A stretch of DNA of 11,709 bases. Source: Pavlovales sp. CCMP2436. Lineage: Eukaryota > Haptophyta > Pavlovophyceae > Pavlovales. Positions within the stretch are counted from its first letter, which is position 1; every line of letters begins with the position of its first letter. Position numbers and translations under genes: made by a program. This document shows, piece after piece, positions 1 through 6,431 of the stretch. Under the pieces are notes generated by a model, which saw only the letters and a list, made by a program, of their open reading frames with translations, did no database searches and was not told the origin of the DNA. The DNA lies in contig MU631342.1 in the NCBI GenBank assembly GCA_026770615.1, forward strand, positions 443,476 to 455,184, read 5' to 3'.

Positions 1-157
1 TTTTTTTTTTTTTTTTTTTTTTTTTTTTGGGGAGGGGGTACCCATGTATTAGATGACACATGTATTAGATGTGATGTTAGATGCGATATTATGGTGCCAA
101 TTCTACCTCCTCGGGCGCAGTCTCTGCATCCAGGTTGCCCCGGGTGTCAGCGTCTGA
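1..157 (-). mobile_element. 3' end of a non-LTR retrotransposon, 5'-truncated, with poly(A) tail
   Basis: The first 28 bases are all T, which is a poly(A) tail on the minus strand. Next to it is a short-period repeat built on catgtattagatg (about 44-84). Positions 85-157 closely match 5331-5412, the 3' end of the reverse-transcriptase fragment farther right; both end in the shared stretch ccccgggtgtcagcgtctga. The match stops abruptly at 157, as expected of a 5'-truncated LINE copy. The stretch is only the extreme C-terminal coding part plus 3' UTR, so nothing functional remains. The left edge is cut by the window. Seen: homology and poly(A). Inferred: LINE identity, through the reverse-transcriptase-like ORF at 5328-5936. 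Confidence 0.6.
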
Positions 158-167
158 TACATAACTA

Positions 168-770
168 TAATGTGTGTAAATATCTATAAAAACGTCCGGC
201 CCCGTAAAGGTCTCCCGCGCAGAACACGGTGGTGTGGGGCTCTGACGGCGGTCGTTCCGCTATTTTCTGTGGGTGGCTGCGTCGTGCAAGTTCGCTTTCG
301 TTCCGCTGCCGATTGTTGTGTCTGGTCCAGCACCATAGGTGGTGTGTATGTTTGCTTGGCTTCCAGTGGGCGTTTGGCTGAGCGCAATATGCGCGGGTGA
401 GGCGCTGGCATGTGCACGTCTGCTGTGGTGTGTGCGGCCGCAGCTTGTGGCGTCGGTAGGGCGGTTGGGTTTGGCCTCTGTGGGGTGGCCGGCTTTCGCC
501 TAGGCCTGCGGGTGGCTAAGGTCTGTCCCTGTGGTGTAGCGACATTGGCTCGGCTCTGTGTGCGTTTACGTGGTGGGCTTGTTGTGGTATCGTGTAGCGA
601 GGCGGGCATAGTCGTTGTTGGTGTCTCGGGGCTGTGCCTGCTCCCACTTAGTAGATGGTGCGGTGGTCTGGCAGGCTTCCACTGGTCGCTTAAATGAGCG
701 CAGTGTGCGTGTGTGCGTGGGTGGCGTGGTCACATTTGGTGCACTGGGGGCAGTCTTTGCTTGTGGCACT
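168..770 (-). mobile_element. Candidate inserted element flanked by a 10-11 bp direct repeat; contains a repetitive basic ORF
   Basis: The 11-mer atacataacta occurs at 157-167 and again at 771-781, bracketing about 603 bp. The flanking sequence from 771 rightwards resembles the interior of the TA-flanked element at 5030-5110 (inverted), while the bracketed block does not, which fits an insertion. On the minus strand two frames (184-609 and 566-769) carry a repeated peptide of the form R-x-LRS-x-KRP-x-EA, once as RILRSAKRPLEA and once as RTLRSFKRPVEA. The corresponding DNA repeat begins ggcttcca at 358 and ggcttcca at 674, a spacing of about 316 bp that is not a multiple of three, so the repeats fall in different frames. 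The protein is rich in Thr, Pro, Arg and Ala and I do not recognise it. It may be a decayed gag-like segment or non-coding GC-rich DNA. Confidence 0.35.
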
Positions 771-850
771 ATACATAACTAATAACACTGTGATGCTCAC
801 CCTAGTACTGTACTGCTGAAGTGGACATTCCTGCCGATATCTGAGTCTTA
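771..850 (+). repeat. Inverted copy of the interior of the TA-flanked element (matches 5030-5110)
   Basis: The sequence around tgctcaccctagtactgt (about 792-810) followed by gctgaagtggacat matches the reverse complement of 5035-5095 with few differences. This suggests that the left part of the window is a second, inverted and interrupted copy of the 3846-5312 element, whose other end would be the terminal repeat at 1376-1403. Confidence 0.55.
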
Positions 851-967
851 CGTTTTGGTATGAAAATAACTGTACGTGAATGAGCTATCCCGAAAGTATA
901 TGTTTTCTTCGGCTCGGGGGGGGACCCCCCGGATTTCCCCCTCAGTTTCATAGCCACTTAAGAAACT
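851..967. other. Unassigned interior of the interrupted element copy
   Basis: Between the inverted repeat homologous to 5030-5110 and the MITE lies about 115 bp with a G8 run next to a C6 run (ggggggggacccccc at 916-930) that can fold on itself. No coding frame, no known RNA and no match elsewhere in the window is seen. Confidence 0.3.
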
Positions 968-1375
968 GGGGTTGAAATCCGAATTAGTGGCGCTATTCTG
1001 CACTGGGGATGGGTGAAAAGCTGTGAGCAAGACGAGAAGTTAGACATGATTCGCCCCTGCGGGCTAAGTGTCGATAGCTGCTGTCGAATAGAGCCCTCCT
1101 GGAACGCCGGAGCCTTCTTGGTGTGCCTCTCGTGTGCCTCTGGGTTCGACGACATGCTAAAGGTAACTAACATTTCCGATTCTCAGCATTTGGATTTTGG
1201 AAGCGAAAAGAAAGTCATGGTTCCCGAGGAGGTACCAAAGAGTTAGTTACAGATATGCAAATGAGGTGCCGCCCTATTCACAAATCTGCAACTAAATGTT
1301 TGTTACCTCCCCTGGTTCGTGAGTTGCCCTGAAGGATTTTCACCGGATTTTTTTTTGAAATTTGCCCCGGACTGG
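968..1375 (+). mobile_element. Damaged copy of a non-autonomous DNA transposon (MITE), right end lost
   Basis: This copy starts ggggttgaaatccgaattag and stays alignable to the reverse complement of 2941-3362 along its whole length, including the shared blocks catgctaaaggtaactaaca and agtcatggttcccga. It has many substitutions. The internal hairpin of the sister copy is eroded here (about 1228-1305). The match ends at gccccggactgg (1364-1375), where the last roughly 23 bp of terminal repeat are missing and replaced by the terminal repeat of another family. It has no plausible transposase ORF; the short ORF at 1013-1246 overlaps only non-coding MITE sequence. Confidence 0.75.
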
Positions 1376-1405
1376 TACGATTTCTTATTGCCCGCGACCC
1401 CTGTA
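1376..1405 (+). repeat. Terminal inverted repeat of the CGCGGGCAATAAG element family (orphan right end) plus TA
   Basis: The stretch ttcttattgcccgcgacccc (1383-1402) followed by TG and then TA at 1404-1405 matches the right terminus of the 3846-5312 element, including the following TG|TA. It marks the right boundary of an interrupted copy of that element, whose interior includes the MITE at 968-1375. Confidence 0.65.
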
Positions 1406-1407
1406 GG

Positions 1408-1557
1408 CCAACCGTTGATCAGATTCATGATTCATCATGGGTAATATCCACATGTCGTGGCGTCGACGGCACTGTGCGGTGATTCTGGCGGATGTCAGAC
1501 GCGCGGTGCGTCGGCTATACCGTGTCGAACACAGCCTATTACATAGGCCATAAAATA
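1408..1557 (+). repeat. Dispersed repeat, direct copy of about 3705-3845
   Basis: The two segments share an ordered series of matches: acatgtcgtggcgtcgacgg against tcatgacgtggtgtccaagg, then tgtgcggtga, then cgtcggct, then an AT-rich end near cataaaata / tataaata. They are diverged but collinear. In the second copy the AT-rich end is the site where the TA-flanked element inserted. No ORF of note; the nature of the repeat is unknown. Confidence 0.5.
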
Positions 1558-1559
1558 GC

Positions 1560-1645
1560 TGATTAAATAAGCTCAGAGTCTAGCTGAATGGGACCGTATT
1601 GTATGTCCCCATATACGTTAAGTTCATATAGTCATCAATATTGCC
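1560..1645 (+). repeat. Dispersed repeat shared with 6118-6210
   Basis: Both copies show gctcag-gtcta, then a divergent stretch, then ccatatac-ttaagt and atagt-atcaata in the same order. Downstream, ggatggtcgaagcgcgacgcg (about 1815-1835) resembles gatggctgaagcgcgccgc (about 6236-6254), so the homology resumes after a block of about 150 bp that is absent from the second copy. The repeat probably belongs to the TA-flanked element family or its flank. Confidence 0.45.
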
Positions 1646-1724
1646 CGGGCACACTACCGGAGATCCATCGGCACGCGCGGTGGCGCCCAAGCCAGCGCAG
1701 CCGACTATGGCACGCAGCAGACAA

Positions 1725-1805
1725 TAATGGGCGACGCAGCGCTCAGACCAGCACACCATTCAGAACATAAGTCAGACTCCAGCTTGAATCCCAATCAGAG
1801 ATATA
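1725..1805 (+). repeat. Copy 1 of a dispersed repeat with core gacgcagcgctcagaccagc
   Basis: The unit reads aatgggcgacgcagcgctca, gaccagcacacc, a short variable part, then ccagcttgaatccc and an AT-rich end. Copies recur at about 2495-2595 and 10944-11030, the last inside an intron of the spliced gene. In the middle copy the two halves appear in the opposite order, as expected if the unit is normally tandem. The nature is unknown; a SINE or a satellite monomer is possible. Confidence 0.55.
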
Positions 1806-2340
1806 GTATTGTAGGATGGTCGAAGCGCGACGCGATCTGGATCATTTAGTCCAGACAGGAATTTGTATGATCAAAATTACACAAATTCGTGCCTATTTGT
1901 TGTCGACATATATAGCAGTATGTATGTAGCTAGGCGGGAAAAGATTAGTATATTGCGACCTCTCCTAGACCCTATGTCGACTGGCTAGGCCTATACCTCC
2001 CTTTTAAAGTGGACTCGGCCATGGGTAGGAGATTACCGCCCTCGCTTAAAAAAAAAATCAATGGGGGGCACTCTTGGTATTCATTATCAAGGATCGTGAC
2101 CAAATCGTCGATGCGATTCCACCAACTTTCAATAAGGTCGACAGTATTGCTCCTTGTCGTGTGTCTGATCAGCTTCAGTGGTGGGGACAGTATCTGCGTG
2201 CTCTGCCAAGGTCCCTTAATCCGAGTGTTTTCTAAACGCTTGGGTCCTGTGGAGACCTGTCAGGGGACGGACGTACTTCTAGATGTTTTCACACTACTAG
2301 TACTAGGCCATACTTAGACTTGTTCGAACACCCAAGGATG
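1806..2340. other. Unassigned repeat-like DNA with a possible decayed coding stretch
   Basis: No intact gene is supported. One plus-strand frame from about 2059 to a TAA at 2233-2235 reads as a protein-like stretch of 58 codons containing KDRDQIVDAIPPTFNKVDS and SDQLQWWGQYLRALPRSLNP. It has no start codon of its own. A different frame (2009-2317) is open longer but is less protein-like; it contains a hydrophobic run STVLLLVVCLISF. A run of ten A (2048-2057) sits just upstream and could be where a frame was lost. I read this as a remnant of a mobile-element ORF, but I cannot name the family. Confidence 0.3.
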
Positions 2341-2494
2341 GCGTGAACACTCCAGCAGAGCCCAACGGAGCGCCGCCGGCGTCAAGGCGCGTTCAAATAA
2401 CAACCGATGAGCTTGATGGACAATGGGTGCATGCTAGCCGCCGGCAGGGGTTCAACCCAAGCTACCAGAGCAGCCGACTAATATTATATAAGGC
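2341..2494. other. Unassigned intergenic DNA
   Basis: A 60-codon plus-strand ORF (2343-2525) runs into the dispersed repeat and has no recognisable motif. The segment gagcagccgacta (about 2469-2481) resembles the sequence just left of repeat copy 1 (gcgcagccgacta, about 1696), so the repeat may begin here. Confidence 0.25.
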
Positions 2495-2595
2495 ACGCAG
2501 ACGCCAGCTTGAATCCCTATCATAAATATAAGGCACGCAAAAGCCAATGGTCAACGCAGCGCTCAGACGACCAGCACAACATCCAGGATACAATC
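2495..2595 (+). repeat. Copy 2 of the dispersed repeat, halves in permuted order
   Basis: The half cagacgccagcttgaatccc (2499-2518) with tatcataaatataa comes first, then aatggtcaacgcagcgctca (2545-2564) with gaccagcacaacatccagga. In copies 1 and 3 these halves are in the opposite order, which suggests this stretch spans the junction of two tandem units. Confidence 0.5.
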
Positions 2596-2940
2596 GCAGA
2601 AGCCATCCTGGAAGTTGGCGGGGTCCCCATACTAGCCATATGTAAATTATATATTTATTGCCCATAAAGAAGCACAGGCTGCGACAGGGGAGGGTGAGCA
2701 GGAGTTTTGCGGCCCACCAAGCCGCTCTATTGAGTATTATTGACCCACACTACGAACTGCCGCCTGCTGGCCTATATCGCTACTAGTATGCGAAGGTAGG
2801 GCGAGGCAGAGTACCCCAATGTCGCCTGGAGGCCGGGGCGGGGAGCGTGGCGAGTCCGCAGTGCGCGCGTGCTTTCCCGCCGATGTCTCCGACCACGTAC
2901 ATAGAAATCTCCTTTTGAAACGGGAACAATAACTCACCAT
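2596..2940. other. Unassigned intergenic DNA
   Basis: About 345 bp with no gene I can support. A 67-codon minus-strand ORF (2737-2940) is of mixed composition without motifs. The stretch ends in a CCAT that abuts the MITE terminus. Confidence 0.3.
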
Positions 2941-3362
2941 GGGGTCGAAATCCGAATTAGTGGCCAGTCCGGGGGAAAATTGCGAAAAAGTCCGGTGAAA
3001 ATCCTTCGGAGTAACTCACGAACTGGGTTGGGCACAGAGGAGTTGAATGCAGATTCGTGAATGGGGCGGCGACACATTCACGAATCTGCATCTAACTCCT
3101 CTGTGCCCCATCGGGAACCATGACTTTCTTATTGCTTCCGAGCGCTAAGAATCGGAAATGTTAGTTACCTTTAGCATGTTGTCGACCCCAGATGCACTCG
3201 AGAGGCACACGAGGTGGGCTCCGACCGTCGAGGAGGACTCTATTTGACAACAGCTATTGGTACTTAGCGCGCAGGGGCGAAGAATGTCTACTACTTCGTC
3301 CCGCCCACAACTTTTCCCCCTCCCCAGTGCGGAATCGCGCCACTAATTCGGATTTCGACCCC
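2941..3362 (-). mobile_element. Intact non-autonomous DNA transposon (MITE), 422 bp
   Basis: The ends are a perfect 24-bp terminal inverted repeat: 2941-2964 (begins ggggtcgaaatccgaattag) and 3339-3362 (its reverse complement). The element is bounded by AT on both sides (2939-2940 and 3363-3364), and the symmetry can be read outward as CATGGGG/CCCCATG. No transposase ORF is present, so it depends on an enzyme encoded elsewhere. It is the inverted sister of 968-1375. The superfamily is uncertain because a long target-site duplication cannot be seen; a 2-bp AT or TA duplication is possible. Confidence 0.85.
3030..3108. repeat. 33-bp hairpin inside the MITE
   Basis: Left arm 3030-3062 (begins gggcacagaggagttgaatg) and right arm 3076-3108 are reverse complements at 31 of 33 positions, with a 13-base loop. 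It lies inside the longer fold-back formed by the terminal repeats. The sister copy shows only a degraded version near 1228-1305. If transcribed this would give a strong stem. Confidence 0.85.
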
Positions 3363-3704
3363 ATGACATAATTCAGAAAGTTAACGCTCGCGTAAAAAAT
3401 GTAGAATTCAACGCTTCATCTTTATTGTAAAAAAATTGGAGTTGGAACCCGATTCTGAAGAAAACACCGGGAAATCAGCCTTCAAAGTTTTCAAAGGACC
3501 GGTGTAATTATTGAAACGGTCATAACTCCTGACCAACAGCTAGGATGGAGGTGCGGATATGAGGGGTGAGTCTCCGTTACCAGGCGCATCTTTTGCATTT
3601 CTGGGCGCACGCAAATGGAGGCGTCTGAAGCGCCTGCGGCGTTTCGCCTGCGGCGCCTACGGCTCCTCTTCTTCTTGCGCCGGTGATCCTTGACTGTTCC
3701 GTTA
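3363..3704. other. Unassigned DNA with short GC-rich repeats
   Basis: The stretch has no ORF of note. It contains a small tandem motif, gcgcctgcggcg / gcctgcggcgcc / gcgcctacgg (about 3629-3662). Nothing identifies it as a gene or a named element. Confidence 0.3.
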
Positions 3705-3845
3705 GCAGGGTTACCAATTCGATTGAATACTGGCTATCCTCATGACGTGGTGTCCAAGGCGATGTGCGGTGACCCTGGGTTCCCGCCGCACGATTCGTCG
3801 GCTGTGCAGCGTACTGAATACTCCTTATTTCATAGTCTATAAATA
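3705..3845 (+). repeat. Dispersed repeat, direct copy of 1408-1557, interrupted by the TA-flanked element
   Basis: It is collinear with 1408-1557 (see the shared blocks tgtgcggtga and cgtcggct). It stops at ctataaaTA, the insertion site of the element that begins at 3846. Confidence 0.5.
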
Positions 3846-3851
3846 CAACGT

Positions 3852-3878
3852 GTCGCGGGCAATAAGAAGGGCGAATTT
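3852..3878 (+). repeat. Left terminal inverted repeat (27 bp perfect core)
   Basis: It begins gtcgcgggcaataagaaggg and is the exact reverse complement of 5280-5306. Confidence 0.9.
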
Positions 3879-3890
3879 AATCAGGCATTA

Positions 3891-4430
3891 CAGTGATCCC
3901 TATTTATGAGTGGGTTGATCCCTTAACCGTAGAGATCCATAAGCGAGTGATCCGATCCCTAGGCGGGGCGCCACAAATCTGAGTGGGTGATACCTGGAAT
4001 CACTCGTAGTGAGCAGGCTGGCCCAGCAGCCGAGTGGTTCCTATTAGCCAATCTGTGGACAGGGATGCACCAGTCACATAGAAAATTCGTTAAGACCTAA
4101 ATCTCGCGTATGTGGCTGGTGGTTCCCTGCTCTCTCATTGGCTGTGTTTTTTGTTTAAGGTTTGCAGGTTGAGATGCGGCCCGAGATGCGGCCCGAGAGT
4201 GGTCGCATTAATGAGTTTAGTTCAATTCACGATTTAATTATTTTAAAATATCTGCTCAGGGATCACTCAGGGATCACTCGGCAGGTTGTGATCACTCGGT
4301 GGCTTAGGGATCACTCGGCGGCTTGAGTGATCCGATCCCTAGGCGGTGGAGCCGCCGAGTGATTGATCCCTAGATTGAAATATCTCGGTAGGGATCACCC
4401 ACTCAAGTGATCTTAACCTAGAGATCACTG
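3891..4430. mobile_element. Nested 540-bp TA-flanked non-autonomous element (mariner-like MITE)
   Basis: The ends are cagtgatccc at 3891 and gagatcactg at 4430, with TA immediately outside each end (3889-3890, 4431-4432). Including TA, the inverted match extends outward to cattacagtgatc / gatcactgtaatg. CAGT termini with a TA duplication are typical of Tc1/mariner. The interior is packed with variants of gatcactcgg: four gggatcactc-type units lie between 4250 and 4320, a 22-bp perfect direct repeat starting gagtgatccgatccctaggc occupies 3945-3966 and 4325-4346, and a 12-bp hairpin pairs 4312-4323 (cactcggcggct) with 4350-4361. It contains no ORF of note. Confidence 0.8.
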
Positions 4431-4432
4431 TA

Positions 4433-4684
4433 ATGTCTGCGAATTTTGAGCTTGAGGCTGAGCTTTTTAGCAAATTACATACGAACAATGCTGCATTTCG
4501 TGGAATCTACGCCAGCTTAACCTTAATTACACCAAGGGGGATTTTATCCCCCTTGATTACACTCGTTCAGGATACCTCGACAATATCCTTGCAATATCCC
4601 CGCCGAAGTAAACAGAATTGCCAAGATATTCGTGCACTTTTAGCCTATGTTGACCGAGATTCTTCGCCTGGACCTTGGGCCTGA
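4433..4684 (+). CDS. Small unrecognised ORF inside the TA-flanked element
   Basis: An 83-codon ORF starts three bases beyond the nested MITE. I do not recognise the product. The DNA from about 4465 (gagctttttagcaaattaca) is homologous to 6090-6115 in another copy of the element, and that copy is not open in the same way, so the ORF may be fortuitous. The predicted peptide begins MSANFELEAELFSKLHTNNA and ends in DRDSSPGPWA, with no membrane segment or cysteine motif. The ATG was created or placed next to the TA insertion site, so the original frame may have extended left. Confidence 0.2.
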   Translation: MSANFELEAELFSKLHTNNAAFRGIYASLTLITPRGILSPLITLVQDTSTISLQYPRRSKQNCQDIRALLAYVDRDSSPGPWA

Positions 4685-5279
4685 TAATTATCAAAACGGA
4701 ATCGCCTTGTTAAACCCCAACAGATTAACGAATGAAACCCACGCTACTTAATGAAAACTATTAACGAAAATTGTACAAAGGTGTCGATATCATGTTTTTA
4801 TTTTTTAATAATACGACCGTATAGGTGTGTCTTCTTATTTCGACGTGTCTCTCTCCCGCCCGAGCCCACGCCTCCTCTCGTAAGCGCGCTTCAGCGTGCG
4901 GCTCACAAGACTTTGGGCATGAAGAGGGGTTCAGGCGGTAGGCGCTCTATGGTATGTCCACTGAGAATAGGGACGGGCGAAGGCTCCTTCTCTCTTCTCC
5001 TCCCCACTATTAGGAGAAGGAACTAAAAATGTAGGACTCGGATCTCGGCAGGGATGTCCACTTCAGCCGCACAGTACTAGGGTGAGCATTACATTGTTTC
5101 TAATTATGTACTGAACACACGGTTACACGTAAAAAGGTAGTTACAGTATGTTGTTTACGCCCACTTTTTTAACAGATTTTAATAAAGTTTGGGTTCCGCA
5201 GAAGGCGGAGTTAAGAAACTTAACCTGCCGCTACGTCGACCTTAAGAAACAGCTAAGATAGAAATTGAGCCTCAGCCCA
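4685..5279. other. Non-coding interior of the TA-flanked element
   Basis: About 600 bp with no supported gene. Positions 5035-5095 are the part repeated in inverted orientation at 785-850. A small stem gttaag-aaa-cttaac lies near 5210-5225. The ORF at 4751-5026 has no motif. Confidence 0.4.
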
Positions 5280-5306
5280 AAATTCGCCCTTCTTATTGCC
5301 CGCGAC
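5280..5306 (-). repeat. Right terminal inverted repeat (27 bp perfect core)
   Basis: It ends in tcttattgcccgcgac and is the exact reverse complement of 3852-3878. It is followed by ccccctg and TA. Confidence 0.9.
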
Positions 5307-5327
5307 CCCCTGTACCATGTTATTATG

Positions 5328-5936
5328 TTATGATGTTATGACGCCCCTTCTACCGCCTGGGGTGCAGTCTCTGCGTGACTGCGTCCAGGAGGCCCCGGGT
5401 GTCAGCGTCTGAGCGTCAATCTGCTGAGCTTTAGCGTCACCTTGCAGTAGTAACAAAGCGCCGACAAAGCTTCGAGCAAGCGATTTCGCTCGGGTTTTCT
5501 TGAAGATGGGTTTCACGTCCGGTATTCTCGTCAGTTTGCGCCAGGATGCCTTGTCTTGTGCGGCCTTGCCCCAGCTCGTCGAGACGCCAACGCCGACTGC
5601 TTGCCCGTCAAGGTTGAAGCCGACGTTGTTGAGCTCGCAAGTTAGGTCGTGTCCGTAGGAGATCAGCGGTCGCCCGTTGCGTCGCAGTGCGTTGACCCAC
5701 GATGTCATGAACATGCAAGGAAGTATCGACATGCTCATGCGCATCACATGTCCCGCCCAGCGTAACTTCCGATTGGAGATATACTGGTCGATGTCTGTGA
5801 CGCCTAGGGCGACGTACTGCGGCGCGAGGGCAGCGTACTTGAAGATGTAGTCGGAGGAGGAACTCAGACGATAAGCCCGACTCGTCCCTAGTGTAGCCAT
5901 AGGAGCACTTAAGTTAGTCAGAATCCCATTGGCCAT
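5328..5936 (-). pseudogene. C-terminal fragment of a LINE-type (non-LTR) reverse transcriptase ORF
   Basis: The 202-codon frame has the signature of the region after the reverse-transcriptase palm in many LINE ORF2 proteins: KLRWAGHVMRM at residues 57-67, R-x-GRP at 86-90, then W-G-x-A-AQDKASWRKL at about 122-135. The family consensus is roughly LRWLGHVLRM, GRP, W..LAQDR..WR. The catalytic palm with its YxDD box is absent, and a stop codon lies just upstream of the first Met, so this is a 5'-truncated, inactive copy. The last part of the frame (QTLTPGASW) recurs in the copy at 1-157 (QTLTPGATW), with different frames farther on. The 3' side has a catgttattatgttatg tail (5316-5340). Known: this motif set marks non-LTR elements. 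Clade not determined. Confidence 0.75.
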
Positions 5937-6035
5937 TCATGGCCCCAATATCCTTCCACAAATAATATATATGTCACTTAGAAAATTACAATTAAATTGA
6001 CATTTTATTAAGTATGGTACATGAGGTCGTGGCTG
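5937..6035. other. AT-rich spacer left of the next element end
   Basis: It contains no ORF or motif beyond AT-rich sequence and separates the retrotransposon fragment from the element end near 6036. Confidence 0.3.
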
Positions 6036-6260
6036 GTCGCGGGCAATGCAAAGGACAAATATTGGGCGGCTAATGCTCAATTTTTTAGTGAATTATATAC
6101 ACACAATGTTTAATATTGGCTCAGGGTCTATCCACCGAATATAATACTAATGGTACCGTAATATATCCACATATACATTAAGTATATCTAATAGTTATCA
6201 ATAATGTATATATTATTTAACTATCATCATAAGAAGATGGCTGAAGCGCGCCGCAATTCG
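6036..6260 (+). mobile_element. Left part of another copy of the TA-flanked element family
   Basis: It begins gtcgcgggcaatgcaaagga (6036-6055), matching the terminal repeat at 3852 (gtcgcgggcaataagaaggg). Interior homology follows: aattttttagtgaattatat against agctttttagcaaattacat (about 4466). From 6118 it is also related to 1560-1645, and gatggctgaagcgcgccgc near 6236 to 1815-1835. The right end is not visible and the copy is probably truncated where it meets the gene. Confidence 0.55.
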
Positions 6261-6431
6261 ATAGATCCGTGGTCGGTAAACGACGGGCCGGATCCAGCCA
6301 GCGCAGCCCTGGGTCGACCCCTAACACCCGTATCGTAGATCGTATACAGACTACGCGGGCCGGTTTTGTAGCCCACCCTAGGCCGACACCTGACACCCGA
6401 AGTAGACGGTAAACCAACTACGCACGCTCTG
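6261..6431. repeat. Two-unit degenerate tandem repeat downstream of the glycosyltransferase gene
   Basis: The segments from ccctgggtcgacccctaaca (6308) and ccctaggccgacacctgaca (6379) are diverged copies; both go on through cccg-a-gtag to ctacgc. The spacing is about 70 bp. They lie within 130 bp of the stop codon, so they may form part of the 3' UTR. Confidence 0.5.

Larger units (their letters stand above)
3846..5312. mobile_element. TA-flanked DNA transposon-like element with long terminal inverted repeats, carrying a nested insertion
   Basis: The left end is caacgtgtcgcgggcaataa from 3846. The right end is its reverse complement finishing at 5312. The inner 27 bp match perfectly (3852-3878 against 5280-5306) and the outer 6 bp match partly. 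TA lies directly outside both ends (3844-3845 and 5313-5314). TA duplication and CA/TG ends fit the Tc1/mariner superfamily, though no DDE transposase is visible. Removing the nested 540-bp element and one TA leaves about 925 bp. Related ends are found at 1376-1403 and near 6036. Confidence 0.75.

Noticed and set aside
4253..4316. CRISPR-like array of gatcactcgg repeats
   Set aside because: The repeats are too short and irregular, spacers are a few bases, and the array sits inside a TA-flanked transposon in eukaryotic DNA.
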